NCBI GenBank assembly: GCA_016703535.1
Contig: JADJBV010000001.1
Span: 1,550,001-1,614,000, forward strand
DNA: 64,000 nucleotides
Reading direction: 5' to 3'
DNA from: Deltaproteobacteria bacterium
GTDB taxonomy: Bacteria > Myxococcota > Kuafuiibacteriia > Kuafuiibacteriales > Kuafuiibacteriaceae
The notes below the pieces were generated by a model. It was given only the letters and a program-made list of their open reading frames with translations. It was not told the DNA's origin and ran no database searches. This document shows, piece by piece, positions 1 to 7,411 of this stretch. The translations under genes and the position numbers were made by a program. The first letter of the stretch is position 1; each line of letters begins with the position of its first letter.

Positions 1-2
1 CC

Positions 3-656
3 CACCAGACCGGGCAGATCCGGCTGGCCGGCCGGGCGATCGAGGGGGTGTCGGCCCGCAGCCTGGCCCAAGAAGTGGCGGTGGTCCGGCAAGATGAACC
101 CCAAGCCTTCGACTTCAGCGTCGAGGGCATGGTGCGCCTGGGCCGAAGCCCGTTTTTGCCGCTGTTGGGCGGTGAGTCGCCCGAAGACCGACGGGTCGTG
201 GACGAGGCCTTGGCGACCATGGAGTTGACCCCTCTGCGAGGCCGGAGCCTGGCGACCTTGTCGGGAGGGGAACGGCAGCGGGTCTTGTTGGCTCGGGCTT
301 TGGCCCAGACGCCCAAGCTCCTGTTGTTGGATGAGCCCACCAACCACCTGGACGTGCGGCACCAGCTCGAGTTGTTGGCGGCGGTCGAGCGCCCGGGCCT
401 GACCGTGGTGGCCGCCCTGCACGATCTCAACGCCGCCTCTGACTGGGCCGATCAGGTGTTGTTGCTCGACGCGGGGCGGATCTCAGCCTTGGGTTTGCCC
501 GCGGAGGTCCTGACGCCGGAGCGGATCACCGCGGTGTTTCAGGTGCAAGTGGAGCCCCTTTTGTGCGCCGACGGTGGTCGCGCCTTGGTTTTTCGCGGTC
601 CTGGGCGCAGGCCCCGGGGACAAATCTCCGCTGTACCGCCCGACAAATCGCGCTAG
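3..656 (+). CDS. ABC transporter ATP-binding protein, iron-siderophore/heme/B12 type (5' truncated)
   Basis: The reading frame is open from the first bases of the window, so the N-terminus and Walker A lie outside it. What remains is the second half of an ABC ATPase: signature motif LSGGERQR, Walker B with D-loop (LLLLDEPTNHLD) and the H-loop histidine in ALHDLN. The spacing and the short C-terminal region resemble the FecE/BtuD/HmuV group, which powers uptake of siderophores, heme or cobalamin through a periplasmic-binding-protein system. The permease and binding protein would be expected upstream, outside the window. Substrate cannot be assigned. The Arg/Pro-rich last 20 residues are not conserved in the family. 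Confidence 0.85.
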   Translation, partial: HQTGQIRLAGRAIEGVSARSLAQEVAVVRQDEPQAFDFSVEGMVRLGRSPFLPLLGGESPEDRRVVDEALATMELTPLRGRSLATLSGGERQRVLLARALAQTPKLLLLDEPTNHLDVRHQLELLAAVERPGLTVVAALHDLNAASDWADQVLLLDAGRISALGLPAEVLTPERITAVFQVQVEPLLCADGGRALVFRGPGRRPRGQISAVPPDKSR

Positions 657-667
657 CCTGGTGGGGC

Positions 668-1237
668 GTGGACTACTTCTGCATCGACGTCGAGGCCTCG
701 GGTCAGATCCCGGGGATGCACAACCTGCTGTCGGTGGGTTGCACCCACGTCCGGAAACGGGAGGGCCTCTACCAGGCCGGCAACTCGATCTACGTGGAGC
801 TCCGGCCGATCTTTCCGGACTTCGACGACGCGGCGATGGCCGTCAACCGTTTGGACGTGGCGCGGCTCGAGTCCGAGGGCCTGTCCCCCGAGACCGCCAT
901 GCAACGCCTGGTCGACTTCATCGAAGCCGAACGACACGGCACCAAAGACAAGCCAGTGTTCGTGGCCCACAACGCTCCCTTCGACTGGATGTTCTTCGCT
1001 TATTATTGTGGCCACACCGGCGTGAACAACCCCTTCGGTTTTTCGGCCCTCGACACCAAAGCCCTGGCGATGGGGAAGCTGCGCATGCCGTGGAACCAAA
1101 CCACCCTGAAGAACGTGGCCGCCAAGCTGGAGAACATCGTGCCGATGGATCCGGATCAGCGGCACCACGCGGGCCATGACGCCGTCTACTTGGCCCAGGT
1201 CTTCTGTTCGATGATGAACCGCAAGGACGAGCCGTGA
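668..1237 (+). CDS. DEDDh-family 3'-5' exonuclease (DnaQ/RNase T-like)
   Basis: A 189-residue protein from a GTG start (VDYFCID), chosen because upstream in-frame sequence is Arg-rich and belongs to the previous gene's region. The acidic pair D7 and E9 (IDVEAS) is ExoI. FVAHNAPFDWMF supplies the ExoII aspartate. HHAGHDAVY provides the ExoIII histidine and aspartate of the DEDDh type. A lone exonuclease domain without polymerase or helicase suggests a processing or repair exonuclease acting on DNA or RNA 3' ends. It is followed by a gene whose GTG start overlaps its stop by four bases. Confidence 0.82.
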   Translation: MDYFCIDVEASGQIPGMHNLLSVGCTHVRKREGLYQAGNSIYVELRPIFPDFDDAAMAVNRLDVARLESEGLSPETAMQRLVDFIEAERHGTKDKPVFVAHNAPFDWMFFAYYCGHTGVNNPFGFSALDTKALAMGKLRMPWNQTTLKNVAAKLENIVPMDPDQRHHAGHDAVYLAQVFCSMMNRKDEP

Positions 1238-1614
1238 GGCCGGCGGTGATCGTCGGAGTGGTGGTGTTGGGCCTAGGGGTCGGTGCGGTGGTGTTGGGGC
1301 CGACCTTGGCCAGCGCCCGCCGGGCCGACGCCTGCGCCGAAGGTCTGGTGGTGGCCCAACAAGCCAAAGACGGGGCGGCCCTCGAACGTTGGGTGCCGAG
1401 CCCCGGGGTCCGGGAACGGATCACCCGAGCGGGGCGCTTCGAGTTGGTCTACGTGCGGCCCCAAGACCAGGGCAGCCAGGTGGGCTACGCCGTCGCCAGC
1501 AGCAGCACCGTGGCCCGGGCCGAGGTCCTCCGATTGTTCCTCGAGTCGGAGGGTGAAGCCTGTCGCTTCCTTCAGGACGACGAGGGCGGGGCCTTTTCGC
1601 GCCCCGGCGAGTAG
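1234..1614 (+). CDS. Small membrane-anchored hypothetical protein
   Basis: The 126-residue product starts at a GTG overlapping the exonuclease stop (GTGA). Its N-terminus is one long hydrophobic stretch rich in Val and Gly, followed by ALASARRADAC-like polar sequence, so it is probably a signal anchor with an exported domain. Two cysteines (near residues 34 and 110) could form a disulfide outside the cytoplasm. No family is recognised. Its 3' end overlaps, tail to tail, about 43 bases of the convergent serine hydrolase gene. Confidence 0.6.
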   Translation: MRPAVIVGVVVLGLGVGAVVLGPTLASARRADACAEGLVVAQQAKDGAALERWVPSPGVRERITRAGRFELVYVRPQDQGSQVGYAVASSSTVARAEVLRLFLESEGEACRFLQDDEGGAFSRPGE

Positions 1615-2762
1615 ATCGCCTCTTCCACGGTCGGATCCGGATCCTCTTCTTCTTCGGCCCGAACGATCACCGCGGAGCTGCGAGGTTTGGCCCGACGTGA
1701 CGTGGGTTTGGCGCTGGACCAGTGTTCCCAAGCGGCGTCGTACAACATCGGCCGCAGGCGCCGAATGGTGTTGTTGGCCCGGGTTGGGCAGACCCGGTTG
1801 GTCACCAAGACCACACACAAGGCCCGATCCGGCTCGATCCAGACGCTGGTCCCGGTGAAGCCCAAGTGACCCACGCTGTGGGCTGGCCAACGGCCTCCGG
1901 TGGAGGAGCCTTCGGCCGATGGGCGATCCCAACCCAAGGTGCGGGTCGAGCCGGGCACCAAGCTGGGTTGCCAGAGGCGGCGCACGGTTTCGGGCGACAG
2001 CAGGCCGCCCCGGACCCCGTGATAAGCGGCGATCAGCTGCTCGCAGACCTTGAGCACCCCTTCAGCGTGACCGAAGAGCCCGGCGTGGCCCGCGACGCCG
2101 CCCATGGCCCGGGCGTTTTCGTCGTGCACTTGGCCGGGCACGCAGTCTTCGGTCGGGGCGATGGGCTCCTTGGGGCGCACTGGCGGAAAGGCCGGCGGCC
2201 CCCGAAAGTCCCGGTACTGAAGGGCGGTCCCGAGGAGGCCAAAGGCCAAGGACAAGGGGCGGGCCAGGAGGGCCTCGAGGGCCGCGCCCAAGACGATGAA
2301 CCCAACGTCGCTGTATTCGGCCCGGGTCCCGGGCTCGACCTCCCGGGGGGTCTTCACCGCGTCGAAGACGATGTGGCACCAAGCGTCCCAGGTCCCGGGC
2401 GTCAGGTGGGCCGGGAGCAGCTGATCAAAACGCCGATGGGCCGGCCAGCCGGTGCTGTGGTCCAACACCTGTTCGACGGTGATCTTGGGATCGACCACCG
2501 GGATCAACTTGGACAAGGGATCCTCGAAGCGGCACAAACCGGCCTCGACGGCCCGGCCGGTCAAGAGGGCCGTCGAGAGGGGTTTGGTCAAAGACGCCAG
2601 ATCATAAAGTGCGTCTTCTTGAGTGGGGCCTCCGCCGGGGGACAAGAGCCCAACGGCGGCGTTCACCAACCGGATCCCTTCCCGGGAGGCGGCCAGCTGC
2701 CCGCCGGGATACGCGCCGTCCCGGGCGCCGATCGCAAAAAGATCGATCGGCGAGCGGGTCAT
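1572..2762 (-). CDS. Serine hydrolase, class C beta-lactamase / esterase fold
   Basis: The 396-residue protein carries the SxxK nucleophile motif S57-L-T-K60, a YSD motif at Y150 in the place of the class C YxN, and a late GHLGFTGTS segment typical of beta-lactamase-fold serine hydrolases. There is no clear signal peptide. The start ATG overlaps the stop of the LD-carboxypeptidase gene (ATGA), which favours co-translation and a role in murein peptide or muropeptide metabolism rather than antibiotic resistance. The last 35 residues are acidic and then Pro/Ser-rich and fall outside the fold. Esterase activity is the main alternative. Confidence 0.8.
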   Translation of the reverse strand: MTRSPIDLFAIGARDGAYPGGQLAASREGIRLVNAAVGLLSPGGGPTQEDALYDLASLTKPLSTALLTGRAVEAGLCRFEDPLSKLIPVVDPKITVEQVLDHSTGWPAHRRFDQLLPAHLTPGTWDAWCHIVFDAVKTPREVEPGTRAEYSDVGFIVLGAALEALLARPLSLAFGLLGTALQYRDFRGPPAFPPVRPKEPIAPTEDCVPGQVHDENARAMGGVAGHAGLFGHAEGVLKVCEQLIAAYHGVRGGLLSPETVRRLWQPSLVPGSTRTLGWDRPSAEGSSTGGRWPAHSVGHLGFTGTSVWIEPDRALCVVLVTNRVCPTRANNTIRRLRPMLYDAAWEHWSSAKPTSRRAKPRSSAVIVRAEEEEDPDPTVEEAIYSPGREKAPPSSS

Positions 2763-3631
2763 GGGCGCACCGTCAGGGTCCGGGCCTCGGCGTCGAGCTC
2801 GACCTGGGCTCCCAACCAAATCGCCTGGTTGGTTTGGCCGTGGCCGAAGGGCAAGCCGTAGACCACCGGCACCCCTAGATCGGCGGTCCGCTCCGCCAAG
2901 ACCTGGACGGCGGTCGGCTCGCCCGCTCGGGGCGGGTCACACTTCACCAGCTCCCCGACCGCGATCCCCGCGACCTGGCCCAAGGCCCCCGACAGCCGCA
3001 GCTGGGTCAACATCCGATCGATCCGGTAGGGCGCCTCACCGATGTCTTCCAACAACAAGATCTTGCCGGCCAGCGACGGGAAAAACGGGGTTCCGAGCAG
3101 CGGCACCAAGACCGAAAGGCAGCCGCCGAACAGCACCCCTTGGGCTCGGCCTTTTTGGATCGTGCTTTGACCCTGATACGTCGCCGCCTGGGGTCCCGAT
3201 AAGGTCTGGGCGAAGATCGCCTGATCGGCGGGGGGCAGATCCGCGAGTTGGGTGACCACCGGGCCGTGGATCGAAGCTCGACCCAGCTGGGCCCAGACCG
3301 CGTGGAGCGCCGTGACGTCCGAAAAACCGATCACCGGTTTTGGCGCGGCTTTCAGGCGGCTGAGGTCCAGGTGTTCGAGCAGCCGATGTACGCCGTAGCC
3401 TCCACGGGCCGCCATCACCGCGTCGATCGAAGGATCGGCCAGCAGGTCGTAGAGGGCGTTCAGGCGTTCGGCGTCGGAGCCCGCCAAGAAGCCGGTTCGG
3501 GCGTAGGCTTGGTAGTGGATGACCGGCTGAAAGCCGAGCTGGCGGAGGACGTTGAGCCCAGCTTCAAAGCGATCGGCAGGGAAGGGGCTGGCCGGCGCCA
3601 AGATCCCGAGGCGGTGGAGGCCAGCGGACAT
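2759..3631 (-). CDS. ldcA: LD-carboxypeptidase (MccF/LdcA, peptidase family S66)
   Basis: The 290-residue protein matches family S66 in length and motifs: nucleophile S104 in GFSDVTALH, the catalytic E195 in LLLEDIGEAPYRIDRM, and H264 in GLPFGHG. The family cleaves the terminal D-Ala from tetrapeptide muropeptides during cell-wall recycling in the cytoplasm, or confers microcin C immunity in the MccF branch. The coupling to a beta-lactamase-fold hydrolase supports the recycling role. The start was placed at MSAGLHR, six codons inside a possible GTG start; neither has a convincing ribosome binding site. Confidence 0.87.
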   Translation of the reverse strand: MSAGLHRLGILAPASPFPADRFEAGLNVLRQLGFQPVIHYQAYARTGFLAGSDAERLNALYDLLADPSIDAVMAARGGYGVHRLLEHLDLSRLKAAPKPVIGFSDVTALHAVWAQLGRASIHGPVVTQLADLPPADQAIFAQTLSGPQAATYQGQSTIQKGRAQGVLFGGCLSVLVPLLGTPFFPSLAGKILLLEDIGEAPYRIDRMLTQLRLSGALGQVAGIAVGELVKCDPPRAGEPTAVQVLAERTADLGVPVVYGLPFGHGQTNQAIWLGAQVELDAEARTLTVRP

Positions 3632-3897
3632 CGGCGAGGAGAATGGCACAGCTTCGGTCTGGACGGAAAATCAACCCCGAAGAGCGACGGTGGAGCCTGC
3701 CCCATGCCCGTGCCGCCGCTCCCCGGGATCGACGTCGAAAACTCAGAAGACTATGGATCCGGCCAAAAACGCCCCGGAGTCCCAAGGTTCCGGGGAGGGT
3801 CGGGCTGCCATGTGACCCGGGGACGTTTTGTCCGGACGACCCCGGACCACCAGGGCCCGATGTCGTTCCGCTTCTTTCAACGCCATGGCCCCGGGCC

Positions 3898-4908
3898 CTA
3901 TTCCGGTCCCACCTTTTCCTCGAGCAAGGGGCGGTGCCAATCGACGGGTGTGCCGGCGGGCACGTGGGAGGTGACCACCACCACCTGGCGACCCAGAAGA
4001 TCCAGGGCCTGCAGGGCGCCCAAGGTCGGCTCGGGCAAAGCGACGATCGCTGGCAGTTGGGGCGGCAAGTTCAGCCCCTCGAGCCGGATCAGGGCCGCGT
4101 CCGGATCTCCCCCTTCATGCCGCAGCCGTTCGGCCCATTCTTTGGCCTCGCCTCGGGCCACCTCTCGGGCGGCCCTCCGTTCGGCCCGGACCTCGAGCAG
4201 CCGGGCCCGGGTGCCGAGTTCGCCGTAGGCCCGCCAGCCGTACAGCCCAAAGCCGATCACCGAAAACACCACCAAGGAGAGGACCGAATAGACCCGCAGC
4301 TCGGGGTACATCAGGGCGATCAAGGTCATGAAGACCCCCAGGCCGCCGGCGCCGGTGGCGATCCACAACCAGTCGGGGACCACCGAGGCGGTCATCTGGT
4401 CGTCCAGCCCCCGGACCTCTTGGGCCAGAACCTCGGCCTTCCGCCGGGCGGTCACGTAGGCCTGTTCGGTGGGCGTGGCGGCGCCGCCTCGGTGAGCTTC
4501 GGTTTGGGTCAAGGCGGCGGCGAAGTGGGCGATGGCGCTCAGCCCGGCGGCGGCCGCGATCCGGGACAAGGCCTCTTCCCGCAGGCCGTCCAAGGTGCGG
4601 GGCTCGAGGGCCTCCGGATCGAGTTCGAGGGCGCGGGGCAGGGCACCGGCGGCCCCTTCCAACATCGTGCGCCGCGGGTGTTCGTCGAGGATGGTGAAGG
4701 TCTGGCCCTTGGCTTCGGCCCGGACCGTCACCGCCACCACCCCCAAGGCCGGGGCCGGGCTGGACAAGGCCGCCCGCCAGGCTTCGGCCACCACCTCCGG
4801 GTTCGGGCTGGCCTCGGGCAAGGTCACCACGGTCAACCCGGGCCGGGGCACCACACCGTAGAGCCGTTCTCCTTCGCCCAAGGCCAGGCCCAAGCCGGTC
4901 AACTTCAT
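3898..4908 (-). CDS. Two-TM coiled-coil protein resembling a degenerate SMC/YhaN-type ATPase
   Basis: The 336-residue protein begins MKLTGLGLALGEG and GLTVVTLPEASPN, echoing the start of RecF/SMC/YhaN-like ATPases, but the expected GPNxxGKST Walker A is absent. A charged helical region near residues 95-170 is followed by two adjacent membrane helices, roughly residues 178-200 and 206-228, then another Arg/Glu-rich helix. The end, ALPEPTLGALQALDLLGRQ with VVVVTSHVP, resembles a Walker B/D-loop/H-loop region lacking the key acidic residues. I infer a catalytically dead relative. Its start overlaps the tlyA stop by four bases. Function unknown. Confidence 0.55.
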   Translation of the reverse strand: MKLTGLGLALGEGERLYGVVPRPGLTVVTLPEASPNPEVVAEAWRAALSSPAPALGVVAVTVRAEAKGQTFTILDEHPRRTMLEGAAGALPRALELDPEALEPRTLDGLREEALSRIAAAAGLSAIAHFAAALTQTEAHRGGAATPTEQAYVTARRKAEVLAQEVRGLDDQMTASVVPDWLWIATGAGGLGVFMTLIALMYPELRVYSVLSLVVFSVIGFGLYGWRAYGELGTRARLLEVRAERRAAREVARGEAKEWAERLRHEGGDPDAALIRLEGLNLPPQLPAIVALPEPTLGALQALDLLGRQVVVVTSHVPAGTPVDWHRPLLEEKVGPE

Positions 4909-5663
4909 GGTCGTCGCTCCAAGTGGAGCAGGTGCTCCACGTTCCCGTCGGCGCCGGCCAGGCTCGAGTCCACGCCCCCACACACCACCAGCCCCAAGGT
5001 GGTGGCGGCCTCTCGCACGCCGTTGATGGCCCGCTGCCGAGCCTGCTCATCCCGGACGACGCCCCCGTCGGTGGCCTCGGCGGGCAACTCGAACTGGGGC
5101 TTCACCAACAACACCAGCTCGGCCTGAGGCTGAAGTTGGGCGACCGCTGCAGGCAAGATCTGAGTCAGGGAGATGAAGGAGAGGTCGGCGACCACCAACC
5201 GCACCGGCTCACCGAAGGCCAAGGGCGGCAAGGTCCGGGCGTTGGTTCGTTCGTGCAGCACCAGCCGCGGATCGCCCCGCAACTTCCAGTCGACCACCCC
5301 GTAGGCGACGTCCACGCCATGGACCCGGGCCGCGCCGCGCTTCAGCAGACAATCGGTGAAGCCGCCGGTCGAGAGGCCGAGGTCGGCGCAGATCCAACCC
5401 GCCGGATCGACGCCGAAGTGATCCAAGGCGCCCGCCAACTTTTGGCCGGCCCGTGACACGTAGAGGCGTGGTTCGCCCAAGATGCGGAAGTGGGTCCCGG
5501 GGTGGAGCGGCGTCCCGGGCTTTTCGATCTTCAGTTCGGGCCGATCCGGTTCGCTGGCCATGACCTTGCCGGCCAACAACAGGCCCACCGCTTCGGCCGG
5601 GGTGCCGGCGACTCCTCGTTCGATCAAGAGGAGATCGGCGCGAACTTTTTTGGGACCGGCCAT
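4905..5663 (-). CDS. tlyA: TlyA-family rRNA (cytidine-2'-O)-methyltransferase
   Basis: The 252-residue protein has an N-terminal S4 RNA-binding segment (VRADLLLIERG, then LLAGKV), the linker SRAGQKLAGAL and an FtsJ-like SAM domain with DLGLSTGGFTDCLL and the catalytic-region motifs VADLSFISL and LLVKPQFEL. TlyA enzymes 2'-O-methylate 16S and 23S rRNA, and loss of the methylation confers capreomycin resistance in mycobacteria. The ATG shares one base with the stop of the prenyl synthase gene (TGATG). This placement beside ispA and xseB is widespread in bacteria. Confidence 0.93.
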   Translation of the reverse strand: MAGPKKVRADLLLIERGVAGTPAEAVGLLLAGKVMASEPDRPELKIEKPGTPLHPGTHFRILGEPRLYVSRAGQKLAGALDHFGVDPAGWICADLGLSTGGFTDCLLKRGAARVHGVDVAYGVVDWKLRGDPRLVLHERTNARTLPPLAFGEPVRLVVADLSFISLTQILPAAVAQLQPQAELVLLVKPQFELPAEATDGGVVRDEQARQRAINGVREAATTLGLVVCGGVDSSLAGADGNVEHLLHLERRP

Positions 5664-6541
5664 CAGGAGAGGCGCGCCACCATCGCCTCGGCCAAGGCGT
5701 GGAGCGGACGGCCCCGTCGACCCAACGGCCGGAGCGCGTCCTGGGCCCGTTGAGTGGCGGCCTCGGCCTCTTGGCGCACCTGATCGGCCCCCAAGATCGG
5801 GACCAGGCCGTCTTGATCGAGGACGTCGTCGATCAGCTGAAAGGCCAGCCCGATCTCGGATCCGTATCGGGCCAGGCGCTCCACCGCTCGGTCGCTGCCG
5901 CCGCCCAAGATCCCGCCGATGGTCACCGCCGCCCGGATCAGCCGGCCGGTCTTGCGGGCGTGGATCGAGTGTAGAGCATCCGCATCCAGGACCTTGCCCA
6001 GGGCTTGGACGTCATCAACTTGACCCCCCACCATGCCACCGGCGCCAGCGGCCCGGGCCAACTCGAAGGTGGCCTGGAGACGGCGGCGGGCCGAGGCGTG
6101 GGCCCGCTTCTTGGGCAAAGGATCGGCGATCAACCCCAGAGCTTCGGTGAGGAGTGCGTCGCCGGCCAACAGGGCGGTCGCTTCGCCCATGGCCTTGTGC
6201 AAGCTGGGTTGACCGCGCCGGGTGGCGGCGTCGTCCAGGGCCGGCAGGTCGTCGTGGACCAACGAGTAGGCGTGCACCAGCTCCACCGCACAGGCGGCCG
6301 CCAGCACCTCCTCACCTTTGCCGCCCACCGCCTCGGCGCCCGCGAAGACCAGGGCGGGCCGCAGCCGCTTGCCCGGTGAGGTGACCGCATAACGCATGGC
6401 CTCGGCCAAGATCTCCGGCACGCGGTGAGCCCCTTTGGCTCCGTCGCTTTTCCTCGGGGCGGCGATCCGCTCCAACACCAAAAGCAGCTCGGGCTCGACC
6501 CGGGCCTTGGCCTTCTCCAGGATCTTGTCGGCGGCCTTCAC
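5663..6541 (-). CDS. ispA: Polyprenyl diphosphate synthase (farnesyl/geranylgeranyl type)
   Basis: The 292-residue protein shows the trans-prenyltransferase pattern: GKRLRPAL for diphosphate binding, the first Asp-rich motif HDDLPALDD and the second QLIDDVLDQDG. It condenses IPP with allylic diphosphates for quinone, carotenoid and bactoprenol precursors. The first Asp-rich motif is shortened before RRG compared with the usual DDDDLRRG, but its first two aspartates and the one two residues later remain. Chain length cannot be read safely from sequence. It is coupled by four-base overlap to xseB; dxs, often between these genes and tlyA, is absent. Confidence 0.92.
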   Translation of the reverse strand: MKAADKILEKAKARVEPELLLVLERIAAPRKSDGAKGAHRVPEILAEAMRYAVTSPGKRLRPALVFAGAEAVGGKGEEVLAAACAVELVHAYSLVHDDLPALDDAATRRGQPSLHKAMGEATALLAGDALLTEALGLIADPLPKKRAHASARRRLQATFELARAAGAGGMVGGQVDDVQALGKVLDADALHSIHARKTGRLIRAAVTIGGILGGGSDRAVERLARYGSEIGLAFQLIDDVLDQDGLVPILGADQVRQEAEAATQRAQDALRPLGRRGRPLHALAEAMVARLS

Positions 6542-6774
6542 GGCTCATCTCCGACCAACACCTGGTCCGGATCCAGGGCCTTGGTCTTGCCTCCCGCACC
6601 CAACTCCTCCAGCTTGCGTTCGGCCTGGGCCAGCCGCTCGTGCCCCTCGGCGGCCAACTTCACGCCTTCTTGATAGGCGACGAGGGCCTCCTCCAAGGGG
6701 AGGTCGGCCGAGTCGAGCCGCTCGACGATCGACTCCAGGCGCTCCAGGAGCTGCTCGAAGGTGGGGGTGCTCAC
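6538..6774 (-). CDS. xseB: Exodeoxyribonuclease VII small subunit
   Basis: The 78-residue protein has the family pattern FEQLLERLESIVERLD, a central LPLEEAL...YQEGVKL and a helical AERKLEEL. It is the small subunit that assembles on XseA to degrade single-stranded DNA to acid-insoluble oligonucleotides. The C-terminal 20 residues are an extension rich in Asp and Gly. It lies 19 bases after the RBBP9-like hydrolase gene and overlaps ispA by four bases, so xseA, the hydrolase, xseB, ispA and tlyA probably share one message. Confidence 0.93.
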   Translation of the reverse strand: MSTPTFEQLLERLESIVERLDSADLPLEEALVAYQEGVKLAAEGHERLAQAERKLEELGAGGKTKALDPDQVLVGDEP

Positions 6775-6793
6775 GGCCCGGGCTATCGCCGGG

Positions 6794-7411
6794 TCAGCGC
6801 CCTTCGGTCAACAACTCGCGGAGGGCCGAAAGGACCAAGGGCTCTTCCTTTTGGTTGTAGTGTTGCCGGCCCGGGTGGATCTGGACCTGGGCCGACAGGA
6901 GCGTCTCGAAGAGCTGCTTTTCGGCCTGGCTGTCTTTGGTGAAGGGATCGTCGTCGGAGAGGAGGACCCGGCGCCGTCGGGCCGCCGCCTTGGCCCGGCC
7001 GTAGTCGAAGGGCTCCTGGGTCCAGGGGCGGATCGCGTCCCAGGGCCGGTCGATGCTCCACCAACCGGCCACCAAGAGGATCCCCGCGACCACCCAGCCT
7101 TCCGGAAGGGTGGCCAAGGTGCGCAACACCGTCTGGGCCCCGACGCTGTGGCCGATCAGGACGGTGCGCTCCAGCTCGTCGGGATCTTCACCCAAGGCCC
7201 GGGACAAAGCGCCGGTCCACCGTTCGATGGTCGGCAGCTCGGGATCCGGCATCTGGAGCGTGTGGACCAAACCGCCGCGGCCGACGCTGGAGGGGCGCCG
7301 GGGCCCGGAGGTGCCTCGCCCGAGTTGGGTGCGGCCCAACCACGGGTACCAGTCGCTGCTGGGGGTCCCGGCCCAACGGGGCACCACCAACACCCGCTCG
7401 ATCGCGCTCAT
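6794..7411 (-). CDS. RBBP9/YdeN-like alpha/beta serine hydrolase
   Basis: The 205-residue protein has the small RBBP9/YdeN hydrolase layout: the nucleophile elbow GHSVGA, a WSIDRPW segment, an Asp in LLSDDDPF and a late His in HPGRQHYN. The family comprises cytosolic serine hydrolases of largely unknown substrate. The start MSAIERV was chosen because its ATG overlaps the xseA stop by four bases (ATGA). Its insertion between the two exonuclease VII subunit genes is unusual, although the tight spacing suggests co-expression rather than shared function. Confidence 0.82.
   Translation of the reverse strand: MSAIERVLVVPRWAGTPSSDWYPWLGRTQLGRGTSGPRRPSSVGRGGLVHTLQMPDPELPTIERWTGALSRALGEDPDELERTVLIGHSVGAQTVLRTLATLPEGWVVAGILLVAGWWSIDRPWDAIRPWTQEPFDYGRAKAAARRRRVLLSDDDPFTKDSQAEKQLFETLLSAQVQIHPGRQHYNQKEEPLVLSALRELLTEGR

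Noticed and set aside
3743..3886. A 47-codon minus-strand ORF after the degenerate ATPase gene
   Set aside because: There is no ribosome binding site, no recognisable pattern and no support beyond being open. The 3632-3897 gap is treated as noncoding.
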